Assembly: GCF_011605345.1 (NCBI RefSeq)
Contig: NZ_JAAOXM010000001.1
Coordinates: forward strand, 1,549,082-1,613,081
DNA from: Burkholderia sp. D-99
GTDB lineage: Bacteria; Pseudomonadota; Gammaproteobacteria; Burkholderiales; Burkholderiaceae
Direction of reading: 5' to 3'
DNA: 64,000 bases
The notes below the pieces were generated by a model. The model saw nothing but the letters and a program-made list of their open reading frames with translations, was not told where the DNA came from and did not search any database. Both the position numbers and the translations under genes were made by a program. Positions 30,308 through 39,171 of the stretch are shown piece after piece (position 1 is the first letter of the stretch; the number at the start of each line of letters is the position of its first letter).

Positions 30308-31111
30308 ATGACCGATTCACGTAACCCATCCCGCCCTTCCGCCGCACCCCGGCCGCGCCTCGACGGACGCGTCGCGCTCGTCACGGGCGGCGGCACCGGC
30401 ATCGGCCGTGCAGCCGCGCTCGCGTTCGCGCGGGACGGTGCGCGCGTCGTCGTCACCGGGCGGCGCGCGGCGCCGCTCGACGAAACCGTGCGGGCGATCG
30501 CCGAACGCGGCGGCGACGCATTCGCGATCGCGGTCGACGTCGCATCCGCCGATGGCGTACGCGCGCTCGTCGACGCGACGCTGGAGCGCTACGGCGCGTT
30601 GCATGCGGCCTTCAACAATGCCGGCACGGAAGGCACGTTCGCGCCGATCGTGGAACAGACCGAAGCCGACTTCGACGACGTGATCGCCACCAATCTCAAG
30701 GGCACGTGGCTGTCGATCAAATACGAGATGGAAGCCATGCTCGCGCACGGCGGCGGCGCGATCGTCAATACATCATCCTGGCTCGCGAAAGGCGCGCTGG
30801 CCGGCTCGTCGACCTATTCGGCGAGCAAGGGCGCGCTCGATGCGCTGGTGCGCGCGGTCGCGCTCGAAGGTGGCCCGCACGGCATCCGGATCAACAACGT
30901 GAACCCCGGCATCATCGACACGCCGATGGCGCGCCGCTTCGGCGACGACGAGATGTTTCGCCCGTTCGCCGCGTTCACGCCCGCGCGGCGGATCGGCACC
31001 CCCGAGGATGTTGCCGACGCCGCCGTCTGGCTGTGCAGCGACGAGGCGCGTTTCGTGACCGGCGAATCGATCCTCGTCGACGGTGGCTACACGATCGGCG
31101 GCATGCGCTGA
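30308..31111 (+). CDS. SDR-family NAD(P)-dependent oxidoreductase
   Basis: A 267-residue classical short-chain dehydrogenase. Cofactor site: ALVTGGGTGIGRAAALAFA. NAG motif: AAFNNAGTEGTF. Catalytic Ser-Tyr-Lys: IVNTSSWLAKGALAGSSTYS with YSASKGA. C-terminal signature: NNVNPGIIDTPMARRF and FVTGESILVDGGYTIGG. Substrate not predictable. GGAG lies before the ATG. It sits between the cupin and the aldo/keto reductase on the same strand. Confidence 0.92.
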   Translation: MTDSRNPSRPSAAPRPRLDGRVALVTGGGTGIGRAAALAFARDGARVVVTGRRAAPLDETVRAIAERGGDAFAIAVDVASADGVRALVDATLERYGALHAAFNNAGTEGTFAPIVEQTEADFDDVIATNLKGTWLSIKYEMEAMLAHGGGAIVNTSSWLAKGALAGSSTYSASKGALDALVRAVALEGGPHGIRINNVNPGIIDTPMARRFGDDEMFRPFAAFTPARRIGTPEDVADAAVWLCSDEARFVTGESILVDGGYTIGGMR

Positions 31112-31137
31112 ACGATGCCGCGACGGAGAAAGAACCG

Positions 31138-32109
31138 ATGGAGCATGTGAGACTGGGAACGTCCGGGCTGAAGGTGTCGAAGCTGTGTGTGGGCTGCATG
31201 ACCTACGGCAACCCGGCGTGGCGGCCGTGGGTCGTGACCGAGGACGTGGCCCGCCCGCTCATCCGCACGGCGCTCGACGCGGGCGTGATGTTCTTCGACA
31301 CGGCCGACATCTACTCGGACGGCGAGAGCGAGCGCATTCTCGGGCGCGCGCTGCGCGACTTCGCAACGCGCGACGACGTGGTGATCGCGACCAAGGCGTT
31401 CTTTCCGACCGGTGACGGCCCGAATTCGGGCGGGTTGTCGCGCAAGCACCTGTTCGCCAGCATCGACGCGTCGTTACAGCGCCTCGGCACCGATTACGTC
31501 GATCTTTACGTCATCCACCGGTTCGATCCGGACACGCCGATCGACGAAACGCTCGATGCGCTCGACGCGATCGTCCGCAGCGGCAAGGTGCGCTATCTCG
31601 GCGCATCGTCGATGCACGCATGGCAGTTCATGAAAATGCTCGCGTTCCAGCGGCATCACGGGCTCGCCCGGTTCGTGTCGATGCAGAGCCAGTACAGCCT
31701 GATCTGCCGCGACGACGAACGCGACATGCTGCCGCTGTGCATCGACGAAGGTATCGCTTATACGCCGTGGTCGCCGCTCGGCCGCGGGCTGCTGGCCGGC
31801 TCCCGAGAGGCAGGCACGACGCGCGCTGCAACCGACCGCCAGATGGTGTCGTGGTACGGCGGCCGCGACACCGTCGCGGCGACCGCCGAAGCGGTCAGGC
31901 AGGTGGCTCAGGCACGCGGCGTACCGCCCGCGCAGGTCGCCCTTGCCTGGGCATTGCAACGGCCCGGCATCACCGCACCGATCGTCGGGCTGTCGAAGCC
32001 GAACCATACGGCCGATGCGCTCGCAGCGCTTGACCTGACGCTCGACGACGGCGAAACCGCGTTGCTGGAGGCCGCGTTCGACCGGACGGTCGAACCGGTG
32101 CAATGGTGA
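31138..32109 (+). CDS. aldo/keto reductase
   Basis: A 323-residue NADPH-dependent reductase of the YajO/Tas-like subgroup. Catalytic tetrad residues are in MFFDTADIYSDGESERILGR (Asp, Tyr), VIATKAFFP (Lys) and YVDLYVIHRFDPDTPI (His). The C-terminal cofactor loop is ITAPIVGLSKPNHTADALAA. The ATG at 31138 follows GGAGAAAG. 26 bases after the SDR gene, so co-transcribed with it; the pair may act on the same carbonyl/alcohol. Confidence 0.92.
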   Translation: MEHVRLGTSGLKVSKLCVGCMTYGNPAWRPWVVTEDVARPLIRTALDAGVMFFDTADIYSDGESERILGRALRDFATRDDVVIATKAFFPTGDGPNSGGLSRKHLFASIDASLQRLGTDYVDLYVIHRFDPDTPIDETLDALDAIVRSGKVRYLGASSMHAWQFMKMLAFQRHHGLARFVSMQSQYSLICRDDERDMLPLCIDEGIAYTPWSPLGRGLLAGSREAGTTRAATDRQMVSWYGGRDTVAATAEAVRQVAQARGVPPAQVALAWALQRPGITAPIVGLSKPNHTADALAALDLTLDDGETALLEAAFDRTVEPVQW

Positions 32110-32276
32110 TGGTGATGGTGGAGCGGGCCGGCCGGCTGGACCGGAACACCGATGCCGCGTGAATCATGGCGCCATACAGGCTCGCGCCGGTCGCCCCGGC
32201 GACCGAACGTGCGCCTACACCGGCCGGACAGCCCCCAAACCCGGCGGCGCCTCGACAGGCGCGCCGGTCAGCACGC

Positions 32277-33803
32277 TTACTGAAACGCCACTTCCGCAAA
32301 GCTCCGCAGCTTCCGACTATGCAGCTTGTCGAGCCCGTTCGTGCGCAGGATCTCCATCGCCTTCACGCCGATCTGCAGATGCTGGTCGACCTGCCCGCGA
32401 TAGAACGTGTCGGCCATGCCCGGCAGCTTGAGTTCGCCGTGCAGCGGCTTGTCCGACACGCACAGCAGCGTGCCGTACGGCACGCGGAAGCGGAAGCCGT
32501 TCGCGGCGATCGTCGCGCTTTCCATGTCGAGCGCGATCGCGCGGCTCTGCGACAGGCGCTGCACGGGTTCGCGATGATCGCGCAGCTCCCAGTTGCGGTT
32601 GTCGACGCTCGCGACGGTGCCCGTGCGCATCACGCGCTTCAGTTCGACGCCATCGAGCTGCGTGACGTCGGCCACCCCGCGCTCGAGCGCGAGCTGCACT
32701 TCGGCGAGCGCCGGAATCGGCACCCACAGCGGCAGGTCGGCATCGAGCACGTGATCCTCGCGCACGTAACCGTGTGCGAGCACGTAATCGCCGAGACGCT
32801 GCGTGTTGCGCAGCCCCGCGCAGTGACCGAGCATCACCCACGCGTGCGGACGCAGCACCGCGATGTGATCGGTGATCGTCTTCGCGTTCGACGGGCCGAC
32901 GCCGATGTTGACCATCGTGATCCCGCTGCCGTCCGCGCGCTTCAGGTGATACGCGGGCATCTGCGGCAGGCGCGGCGGCGCGGCGCCCTCGGCCGGCTCG
33001 CTGCCGAGGTTCGCGTTGTAGGTCACGACATCGCCCGGCTCGACGAACGCGCTGTACTGGCTGCGATACGCGCGCACCTCGGGATCGTCGCTCTCCGTCA
33101 TCACCGTGCGGCCCAGCTTCACGAACTCGTCGATGTAGAACTGGTAGTTCGTGTAGAGCACGTAGTTCTGGAAATGCGTGGGCGACGTCGCCGTGTAGTG
33201 GCGCAGCCGGTGCAGCGAGAAGTCGACGCGCGCGGCCGTGAACAACGCGAGCGGATGCGGCTCGCCCGGCGCCGGCTCAAACGTGCCGTTGACGATGCGG
33301 TCGTCGAGATACGACAGGTCGGGTGTATCGAAGATGTCGCGCATCGCGAGCAGGCGGTCGCGGTCGAGCTCGCCCTCGAGATGGATACCTTCCGGAAACG
33401 CGAAATGGATCGGGATCGGCTGCGACGACACGCCGATCTCGATCTTCACATGGTGATTCTTCGCCAGCAGGCGCAGTTGCTCGCGATAGTAGTTCGCGAA
33501 GAGGTCGGGGCGCGTGACCGTCGTCTCGAACACGCCGGGGCCGGCGACGAAACCATACGAGCGGCGCGAATCGACGTGCGTGTTGACGTCGGTGCGAATC
33601 CGCACGAACGGGTAGCACGCGCGCACGTGCTCGGTGATCGGTTCGTGGCGGCGATAGCGCGCGAATGCGTCGCGCAGGAAGCCCGTGTTCGTGTCGTAAA
33701 TGGCGGACAGCCGCGCGACGGCGGCGATCGGATCGTCGAAAGCCTCGACCGACGGGCTCTCGGGCGTCAGCACCCGGTGCCGGCGGCTCAAATCGTTCTT
33801 CAT
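32277..33803 (-). CDS. amn: AMP nucleosidase
   Basis: Hydrolyses AMP to adenine and ribose 5-phosphate. 508 residues: an N-terminal AMN-specific domain (FARYRRHEPITEHVRACYPF, RSYGFVAGPGVFETTVTRPD) and a C-terminal purine nucleoside phosphorylase-like domain (ITMVNIGVGPSNAKTITDHI, WVMLGHCAGLRNTQRLGDYV, ALDMESATIAANGFRFRVPY). Two ATGs stand six bases apart; GAGG lies eight bases before the second (33803) but only two or three before the first (33809), so I start at 33803. Confidence 0.94.
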   Translation of the reverse strand: MKNDLSRRHRVLTPESPSVEAFDDPIAAVARLSAIYDTNTGFLRDAFARYRRHEPITEHVRACYPFVRIRTDVNTHVDSRRSYGFVAGPGVFETTVTRPDLFANYYREQLRLLAKNHHVKIEIGVSSQPIPIHFAFPEGIHLEGELDRDRLLAMRDIFDTPDLSYLDDRIVNGTFEPAPGEPHPLALFTAARVDFSLHRLRHYTATSPTHFQNYVLYTNYQFYIDEFVKLGRTVMTESDDPEVRAYRSQYSAFVEPGDVVTYNANLGSEPAEGAAPPRLPQMPAYHLKRADGSGITMVNIGVGPSNAKTITDHIAVLRPHAWVMLGHCAGLRNTQRLGDYVLAHGYVREDHVLDADLPLWVPIPALAEVQLALERGVADVTQLDGVELKRVMRTGTVASVDNRNWELRDHREPVQRLSQSRAIALDMESATIAANGFRFRVPYGTLLCVSDKPLHGELKLPGMADTFYRGQVDQHLQIGVKAMEILRTNGLDKLHSRKLRSFAEVAFQ

Positions 33804-33932
33804 TTTCATCACCTCGTCTGATCCGACGACATTACCACGGAACCCGGTCGCCTTTATGGCCGCCCCTATGCACGCGAGGGCCGGATGGTGCGCAGTATTT
33901 GCTAAAATCGGTGGGTTCACTGGAGACTCATC

Positions 33933-34328
33933 ATGAAGCCGCTCATTCTCGTCGTCGCTGCCGCCGCGTTTGCCGCCGCCAGCGCCGCTTACGCCGCCGG
34001 CGGCACGCCTGACGCCGACGCGCAGGCACGGGCCGAGGCCAACGAGGCCGCCGGCCTGCCCGATCTCCGCAAGATCAACCGGCCGGGCGCCGAAGTCACG
34101 TCGAAAGTCGACTTCGCCGACATCCGCCGCACGCCGAGCTTCCACGAAAAGAGCAAGAACGGCACCGAAGTCACCGAGTACCGCGATCGCGGCAAGCCGG
34201 TCGAGATCGACGTGAAGTCGAACTTCGGCACGCGCTACCAGATGAGCTCGACGCCCGACACGTCGCCGAAGCCGCACGACGCGGGCATCCCGATCACGCG
34301 CCTGCCGTCGCTGAACCTGCGCTACTGA
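33933..34328 (+). CDS. DUF2782 exported protein
   Basis: A 131-residue protein with a Sec signal (MKPLILVVAAAAFAAASAAY, cleavage after AYA). The DUF2782 core is FHEKSKNGTEVTEYRDRGKP and VEIDVKSNFGTRYQM, a short beta-hairpin domain. DUF2782 genes often neighbour thrB and polA in beta- and gammaproteobacteria; here thrB follows 100 bases downstream. Function unknown; periplasmic by prediction. Confidence 0.82.
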   Translation: MKPLILVVAAAAFAAASAAYAAGGTPDADAQARAEANEAAGLPDLRKINRPGAEVTSKVDFADIRRTPSFHEKSKNGTEVTEYRDRGKPVEIDVKSNFGTRYQMSSTPDTSPKPHDAGIPITRLPSLNLRY

Positions 34329-34429
34329 TTCTGTGGCGCGCGGCACCGACCGCCGCGCGCCGCCCCCTTTCACCTGCTGTCGCGACGCACGCCGCCCGCG
34401 TGCCGACACCCTGACCTGACGCATCCCGC

Positions 34430-35428
34430 ATGGCCGTTTTCACTGCTGTTTCCGACTCCGATCTCGCGCAATGGATGCGCCACTACGAACTGGGCGACGT
34501 GCTTGCGTTCCGCGGCATTCCGTCCGGTATCGAAAACAGCAATTTCTTCCTGACGACGACGCGCGGCGAGTACGTCCTCACGATCTTCGAAAATCTGACG
34601 GCGCAGCAACTGCCGTTCTACCTCGACCTGATGCGCCATCTGGCCGGCCACGGCGTGCCGGTACCGGATCCGATCCCGCGCGACGACGGCGCGCTGTTCG
34701 GCGAGCTGCACGGCAAGCCGGCCGCGATCGTCACGAAGCTCGACGGCTCGGCCGAACTCGCGCCGAGGGTCGAACACTGTATCGAGGTCGGGCAGATGCT
34801 CGCGCGCCTGCATCTCGCCGGCCGCGACTATCCGCGCAACCAGCCGAACCTGCGCAGCCTGCCGTGGTGGCAGGAGAACGTGCCGGCGATCGCGCCGTAC
34901 ATCACCGACGCGCAGCGCGCGCTCCTGGAAGGCGAGCTCGCGCACCAGGCCGGCTTCTTCGCGTCGGACGACTACGCGGCGCTGCCGGCCGGGCCGTGCC
35001 ATTGCGACCTGTTCCGCGACAACGTGCTGTTCGCGCACGCGGCGCCCGACACCGGCCATGACGTACGGCTCGGCGGCTTCTTCGACTTCTATTTCGCGGG
35101 CTGCGACAAGTGGCTGTTCGACGTCGCGGTCACGGTCAACGACTGGTGCGTCGACCTCGCGACCGGCGTACTCGACGTCGCGCGCGCCGATGCGCTGCTG
35201 CGCGCGTACCAGACCGTGCGGCCGTTCACGGCCGAGGAGCGCCGCCACTGGAGCGACATGCTGCGCGCGGGCGCGTACCGCTTCTGGGTGTCGCGCCTGT
35301 ACGACTTCTACCTGCCGCGCGCGGCCGAGATGCTCAAGCCGCACGACCCCGGCCATTTCGAACGCATCCTGCGCGAGCGTATCGCGCATACGCCCGCGCT
35401 TCCCGAGATCCAAACCGCATGCAACTGA
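34430..35428 (+). CDS. thrB: homoserine kinase, ThrB type II (aminoglycoside kinase fold)
   Basis: A 332-residue kinase phosphorylating L-homoserine in threonine synthesis. It is the APH-fold type, not the GHMP type: [40 protein letters not shown], the catalytic loop [14 protein letters not shown] and the metal-binding [20 protein letters not shown]. Length matches family. The stop overlaps the start of the next gene by 10 bases, so translation is coupled. Confidence 0.94.
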   Translation: MAVFTAVSDSDLAQWMRHYELGDVLAFRGIPSGIENSNFFLTTTRGEYVLTIFENLTAQQLPFYLDLMRHLAGHGVPVPDPIPRDDGALFGELHGKPAAIVTKLDGSAELAPRVEHCIEVGQMLARLHLAGRDYPRNQPNLRSLPWWQENVPAIAPYITDAQRALLEGELAHQAGFFASDDYAALPAGPCHCDLFRDNVLFAHAAPDTGHDVRLGGFFDFYFAGCDKWLFDVAVTVNDWCVDLATGVLDVARADALLRAYQTVRPFTAEERRHWSDMLRAGAYRFWVSRLYDFYLPRAAEMLKPHDPGHFERILRERIAHTPALPEIQTACN

Positions 35429-36228
35429 TCGAAGTGCCCGCCAAAACGGGCTATGTCTGGTTCCGTCAAGGCGTCTGGCTGTTCCGCCGGAACCCGCTCG
35501 CGTTCATCACGCTGTTCTTCACGTACCTGCTGGCGATCACGCTGGTGTCGATGGTGCCCGTGATCGGCTCCGCGCTGCCGCTCGTGTTCATTCCCGGCAT
35601 CGCGGTCGGCTTCATGGCCGCATGCCGCGACACGGTGGCCGGCAAGCCCGTGATGCCGACGATCCTCATCGACGGCTTCCGCTCCTACGGCACCGTCGCG
35701 ACCCAGCGGCTGCTCGTGCTCGGCGTGATCTACGTTGTATCGATGGTGCTCGTGTTCGCTGCTTCGTCGTTCGTGGACGGCGGCGCGCTGTTCCACGTGA
35801 TGATGGGCGCGGCCGATGAAGCGAGCACGACGCCGGAAACGCTCGCTGCGCAAGGCACGTTCGGCGCGTTGATGTTCGCGACGCTGCTCTACCTGCCGGT
35901 CGCGATGCTGTTCTGGTTCGCGCCGGTGCTGGTCGCGTGGCACGACGTCCCGCCCGCCAAGGCGCTGTTCTTCAGCATCGTCAGCTGCTGGCGCAATCGC
36001 GGCGCGTTCGTCGTGTACGGCGCGCTGTGGTTCGGCGTCGCGCTCGGCACGTCGCTCGCGCTGTCGCTGCTGCTGCAGGCGCTCGGCGCCGGCGCCTATG
36101 CACTGACGATCATGATGCCGGTGACGATCGTCATCGTCACGATGCTGTACTGCTCGTTCTACGCGACCTATCGCGGCTGCTTCGGCGTACAGGAGCCGGG
36201 CGCGACGACAACCACGTCGGGCCGCTGA
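35419..36228 (+). CDS. BPSS1780-family membrane protein
   Basis: A 269-residue integral membrane protein with about six hydrophobic segments. It begins [26 protein letters not shown], the mark of the BPSS1780/YciC-like family, followed by [20 protein letters not shown] and a paired segment near [19 protein letters not shown]. Function unknown. It overlaps the end of thrB, which points to an operon, though a metabolic link is not evident. Confidence 0.82.
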   Translation: MQLIEVPAKTGYVWFRQGVWLFRRNPLAFITLFFTYLLAITLVSMVPVIGSALPLVFIPGIAVGFMAACRDTVAGKPVMPTILIDGFRSYGTVATQRLLVLGVIYVVSMVLVFAASSFVDGGALFHVMMGAADEASTTPETLAAQGTFGALMFATLLYLPVAMLFWFAPVLVAWHDVPPAKALFFSIVSCWRNRGAFVVYGALWFGVALGTSLALSLLLQALGAGAYALTIMMPVTIVIVTMLYCSFYATYRGCFGVQEPGATTTTSGR

Positions 36229-36368
36229 AGTCTCCGGCCGGCGCGCGTCGCCGGCCCGCCGCTCTCCGCGCCGGATTGACTCCCGGCGCCCCCTCCCTTT
36301 CCCCGCCTCCGTCGGCCACCGCCCCGCGCCGGCCGCCCCTGTTCATCCCGATCTTTTGCGCGCAAAAT

Positions 36369-36384
36369 AATTTGCGTACAAATT
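36369..36384. promoter_or_regulatory. OhrR operator upstream of ohrR
   Basis: AATTTG-CGTA-CAAATT, a perfect inverted repeat 30 bases before the ohrR ATG. It matches the ATTTGCxxxCAAAT type of OhrR site, and nearly repeats the one upstream of ohr at 36921. Confidence 0.75.
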
Positions 36385-36413
36385 GTTCGCGCGTTCAACG
36401 CGCCTCCCGAATC

Positions 36414-36866
36414 ATGGACCGCCTGCCCCCACTGCCCCAGACGCTCGACGAGCAACTGTGCTTCGCGCTCTACTCGACTTCGCACGCGATGACGAAAACG
36501 TACAAGCCGCTGCTCGACAAGCTGTCGCTGACCTATCCCCAATATCTCGCGATGCTCGTGCTGTGGGAGCGCGACGACATCGCCGTGAAGGACATCGCCG
36601 CGCGGCTCGACCTCGACCCGGCCACGGTCACGCCACTGCTGAAGCGGCTGGAGGCGCTCGGCTACGTCGAGCGCGTGCGCAGTGCGGCCGACGAACGCGT
36701 CGTGAACGTGCGCGTGACACCGGAAGGCCGTGCGCTGAAGGACCGCGCGCGCTCGGTACCCGCCGATCTCTTTTGCGCGATGCAGCAATCCCCCGAGTTC
36801 CTGGTCAGGTTGCGCGCCGATCTCCAGCAGCTGCGCGACGCGCTGTCGGCCGCCAACGAACGCTGA
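36414..36866 (+). CDS. ohrR: organic hydroperoxide-sensing MarR regulator OhrR
   Basis: A 150-residue MarR-family repressor that releases DNA when its reactive Cys is oxidised by organic peroxides. The sensing Cys is C16 in DEQLCFALYSTSHAMTKTY, the tyrosine-rich OhrR signature follows (KPLLDKLSLTYPQYLAMLVL), and the winged helix is DIAARLDLDPATVTPLLKRL. It has one conserved Cys near the N terminus, and I see a second Cys (LFCAMQQSP) toward the C terminus, fitting the 2-Cys class. Followed by its own terminator and then by ohr. Confidence 0.93.
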   Translation: MDRLPPLPQTLDEQLCFALYSTSHAMTKTYKPLLDKLSLTYPQYLAMLVLWERDDIAVKDIAARLDLDPATVTPLLKRLEALGYVERVRSAADERVVNVRVTPEGRALKDRARSVPADLFCAMQQSPEFLVRLRADLQQLRDALSAANER

Positions 36867-36886
36867 CAGGCGAGCATCGACGAACC

Positions 36887-36909
36887 GGCCCGGTACTACC
36901 GGGCCTTTT
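36887..36909 (+). terminator. ohrR terminator
   Basis: GGCCCGG (36887-36893), loop TACTA, CCGGGCC (36899-36905), then TTTT. It separates ohrR from the independently regulated ohr. Confidence 0.8.
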
Positions 36910-36920
36910 CTTCGAAATTT

Positions 36921-36936
36921 CATTTGCACACAAATG
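36921..36936. promoter_or_regulatory. OhrR operator upstream of ohr
   Basis: CATTTG-CACA-CAAATG, a perfect inverted repeat 87 bases before the ohr start, followed by a further ATTTGTG half. Very like the ohrR-proximal site, so OhrR should control both genes. Confidence 0.78.
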
Positions 36937-37022
36937 ATTTGTGTTCTATATTTTTCTCGTGGCCGGCGACACCCCGTTCGACCGAGCCGCTTTTCCTCCC
37001 TTTTCCCGACAGGAGCTGCACG

Positions 37023-37442
37023 ATGAACATTCTGTACAAGACCAGCGCCACGAGCACGGGTGGCCGCGATGGCCGCGCGGTATCCGCTGACAACAAGCTG
37101 GAAGTAAAGCTGGCCGCGCCGCGCGAACTCGGCGGCACGGGCGCCGAAGGCACGAATCCGGAGCAACTGTTCGCTGCAGGTTACTCGGCCTGCTTCCTGA
37201 GCGCGATGAAATTCGTCGCCGGCCAGGACAAGAAGGCGCTGCCGGCCGACACGCAGGTCACGGCGGAAGTGGGCATCGGCCCGAACGACGCAGGCGGCTT
37301 CGGGCTCGACATCGAGCTGCGCGTGTCGCTGCCGGGGCTCGACAAGGCCGACGCGCAAGCGCTGGTCGAAAAAGCGCACCACGTGTGCCCGTACTCGAAC
37401 GCGACGCGCAACAACGTGCCGGTGCGCCTGACGCTCGTCTGA
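37023..37442 (+). CDS. ohr: organic hydroperoxide resistance protein Ohr
   Basis: A 139-residue thiol peroxidase reducing organic hydroperoxides. The peroxidatic Cys is in AAGYSACFLSAMKFVAG and the resolving Cys in KAHHVCPYSNATRNNVPV, both in the expected context, with the supporting Glu in GGTGAEGTNPEQLFAAGY. Full length. The ATG at 37023 is used; upstream codons run through the operator. Ends at a strong terminator. Confidence 0.96.
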   Translation: MNILYKTSATSTGGRDGRAVSADNKLEVKLAAPRELGGTGAEGTNPEQLFAAGYSACFLSAMKFVAGQDKKALPADTQVTAEVGIGPNDAGGFGLDIELRVSLPGLDKADAQALVEKAHHVCPYSNATRNNVPVRLTLV

Positions 37443-37464
37443 CGCGACGCAAGGCCGCGAATGC

Positions 37465-37506
37465 AAAAAGGGCGCGTGCGGCATGTAGCCGCACGCGCCC
37501 TTTTTT
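37465..37506. terminator. strong terminator after ohr
   Basis: A 13-bp stem, GGGCGCGTGCGGC (37470-37482) with GCCGCACGCGCCC (37488-37500), flanked by AAAAA and TTTTTT. Works in both directions, also for the DUF3563 gene. Confidence 0.9.
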
Positions 37507-37555
37507 ACTGCGTGACTCGCCGGAATGGCAGACCGGCAGGCCCGCCTTGCGCTGC

Positions 37556-37732
37556 TTAGCGCGAGCCGATCGAATACGGGCGGTTCACCGCCGCTTCGCG
37601 ATCGATCTTGCGCATACGGAATTCGAGATCGTAGATGTCGGTTGCTTCGGACAGGTACGCCTCGGCGCGCTCTTTACGGGCCGTTTCAGCGTTCTTGGTC
37701 AGCATCAGGAAGAGGTGGCTCAGCAGGTACAT
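37556..37732 (-). CDS. DUF3563 microprotein
   Basis: A 58-residue protein: MYLLSHLFLMLTKNAETARK, then ERAEAYLSEATDIYDLEFRM and RKIDREAAVNRPYSIGSR. The AYLSEATDIYDLEFRMRKID block is the DUF3563 core, a family found mostly in Burkholderiales. The N terminus is hydrophobic and may form a short membrane helix. Function unknown. Start at 37732. A remarkable inverted repeat stands 30 to 65 bases upstream, and the ohr terminator serves its 3' end. Confidence 0.82.
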   Translation of the reverse strand: MYLLSHLFLMLTKNAETARKERAEAYLSEATDIYDLEFRMRKIDREAAVNRPYSIGSR

Positions 37733-37761
37733 GGTCGATCTCGCAATCCAAGGGTTCTTTG

Positions 37762-37797
37762 ACTAGGGTTTTCCCGAATTATAGGGAAAACCCTAGT
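37762..37797. promoter_or_regulatory. 14-bp perfect inverted repeat upstream of the DUF3563 gene
   Basis: ACTAGGGTTTTCCC (37762-37775), spacer GAATTATA, GGGAAAACCCTAGT (37784-37797). It lies just upstream of the DUF3563 start, and the spacer read on the minus strand (TATAATTC) contains a perfect -10 hexamer, TATAAT. An operator embedding the promoter core is the simplest reading; the protein that binds it is unknown. Confidence 0.6.
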
Positions 37798-37813
37798 TCT
37801 TGGCCAGCGTCGA

Positions 37814-38923
37814 TCAGACGATGCGTCGTTCGGTCGCCACAGTGCGCTGCTGTGCTTCGAAAAAGGCCCAGATCATCGCGCTCGCATCGGGGCCGACCGC
37901 CGCATGAAACGGCACCGCTTCATCTCCGCCGGCCCACGCATGATCGAGCCCTTTCACGTGGCAGAGCCGCACGACCGGCTCGCCGTCGCGGCAGACATCG
38001 GTGATCTGCACACCCGTGTCGCGCGTCTCGACCCGCTCGCCGCCTCGCAGTGCGCCGCGGCTGTCGGCGAGCCCGTTCAAGCGCATGAACTGAACCGTCA
38101 GCTGGTCGGCATTTTTCGGCGCAACCACGTGGTCGCCGTCGCCCTGGACGATCAGCGCCGGCATGCCCGGATACGCGGCGGCATCAACCAGCGCATCGAC
38201 GGCCGCGGCCGGGTTCTGCCGCACGCCGCGCCGCATCACGTCCATCGCGGTAATGCCGGAATTCGCCTCGCCGAGCGCGGGGCCCGAGTGCAACGCCACC
38301 GCCGCGAAGCGGTCGGGATGGTGCAGTGCAAGAAGCGACGCGAGGCCCGCACCGGCCGACAGCCCCGCGACATAGACACGCGACGCGTCGAAACCGCGCT
38401 CGTCGACGAGCGCATCGACGAGCGACGCCACCGCGTTCGCCTCGCCACGGCCCGCGCGGTCAGTATCTTCATACCAGTGCCAGCAGCCGTGCGCGTGCGC
38501 GCGCAGCGACTGCTCCGGATACAGCACCGCGAAACCATGCTTGTCGGCCAGCAGGTTCATCCGCGTGCCTTGCACGAATTCGTCGACGGACTGCTGGCAG
38601 CCGTGCAGCATCACGACGAGCGGCATCGCGCCACGCCGGCGGCCGGGCGGCACGTAGAGGCCGTAAGCGAGATGCTGAACGAGGCGCCCGAGCGCGGGTG
38701 CCATCGGATGTTCGCCGCGCGTCCACTCGCCGGCCGCCCAGGCGGCCGCGCGCGGGCGCACGCGCGATTCGCGCGGCGGGGACAGATCGGATACGGCGGG
38801 AGACGCCGCGGCTTCGAGGGCGTCGCATGTGATGCGCTGCGCATCGCGCGCCGCGCGCTTGGCGGCCGGAGACAGCATGCGTTTCATGCCGCCTACCCAC
38901 ACCTTGGTCAGACTTTTGGTCAT
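37814..38923 (-). CDS. PHB depolymerase/LpqC-family esterase
   Basis: A 369-residue alpha/beta hydrolase of the extracellular PHB depolymerase type. The oxyanion region is MPLVVMLHGCQQSVDEFVQG, the nucleophile elbow RVYVAGLSAGAGLASLLALH, and the active His is in VKGLDHAWAGGDEAVPF; GDGDHVVAP supplies the Asp. No signal peptide is seen; the N terminus (MTKSLTKVWVGGMKRMLSPA) is amphipathic, so an intracellular oligomer or ester hydrolase is possible. Confidence 0.88.
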   Translation of the reverse strand: MTKSLTKVWVGGMKRMLSPAAKRAARDAQRITCDALEAAASPAVSDLSPPRESRVRPRAAAWAAGEWTRGEHPMAPALGRLVQHLAYGLYVPPGRRRGAMPLVVMLHGCQQSVDEFVQGTRMNLLADKHGFAVLYPEQSLRAHAHGCWHWYEDTDRAGRGEANAVASLVDALVDERGFDASRVYVAGLSAGAGLASLLALHHPDRFAAVALHSGPALGEANSGITAMDVMRRGVRQNPAAAVDALVDAAAYPGMPALIVQGDGDHVVAPKNADQLTVQFMRLNGLADSRGALRGGERVETRDTGVQITDVCRDGEPVVRLCHVKGLDHAWAGGDEAVPFHAAVGPDASAMIWAFFEAQQRTVATERRIV

Positions 38924-39171
38924 CGATCGGGCTCGCAGTCAGGAAAAATAGGGGCACCACAACGGATGCAGCGTTCGACTTTGTGCAATGCACCATAACA
39001 TTGTTTCTGGGATTTTTCCTGCATGCGGATAGTTCCCGGCCGCGCAAAAAACGGGGCTCATGCGCACGCGGCGCTATACTGGGGTTTCGCCGCTTGTATC
39101 CGTTGTAGTCGTTCTTCCCGGCTCGCGCGTTGATTTAAGCATCCTCCCCGCCTTCGTTCGTCCCCTTCCCG

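Noticed and set aside
32107..32120. ATGGTG triplicate after the aldo/keto reductase stop
   Set aside because: Only three 6-base copies; no significance can be given.
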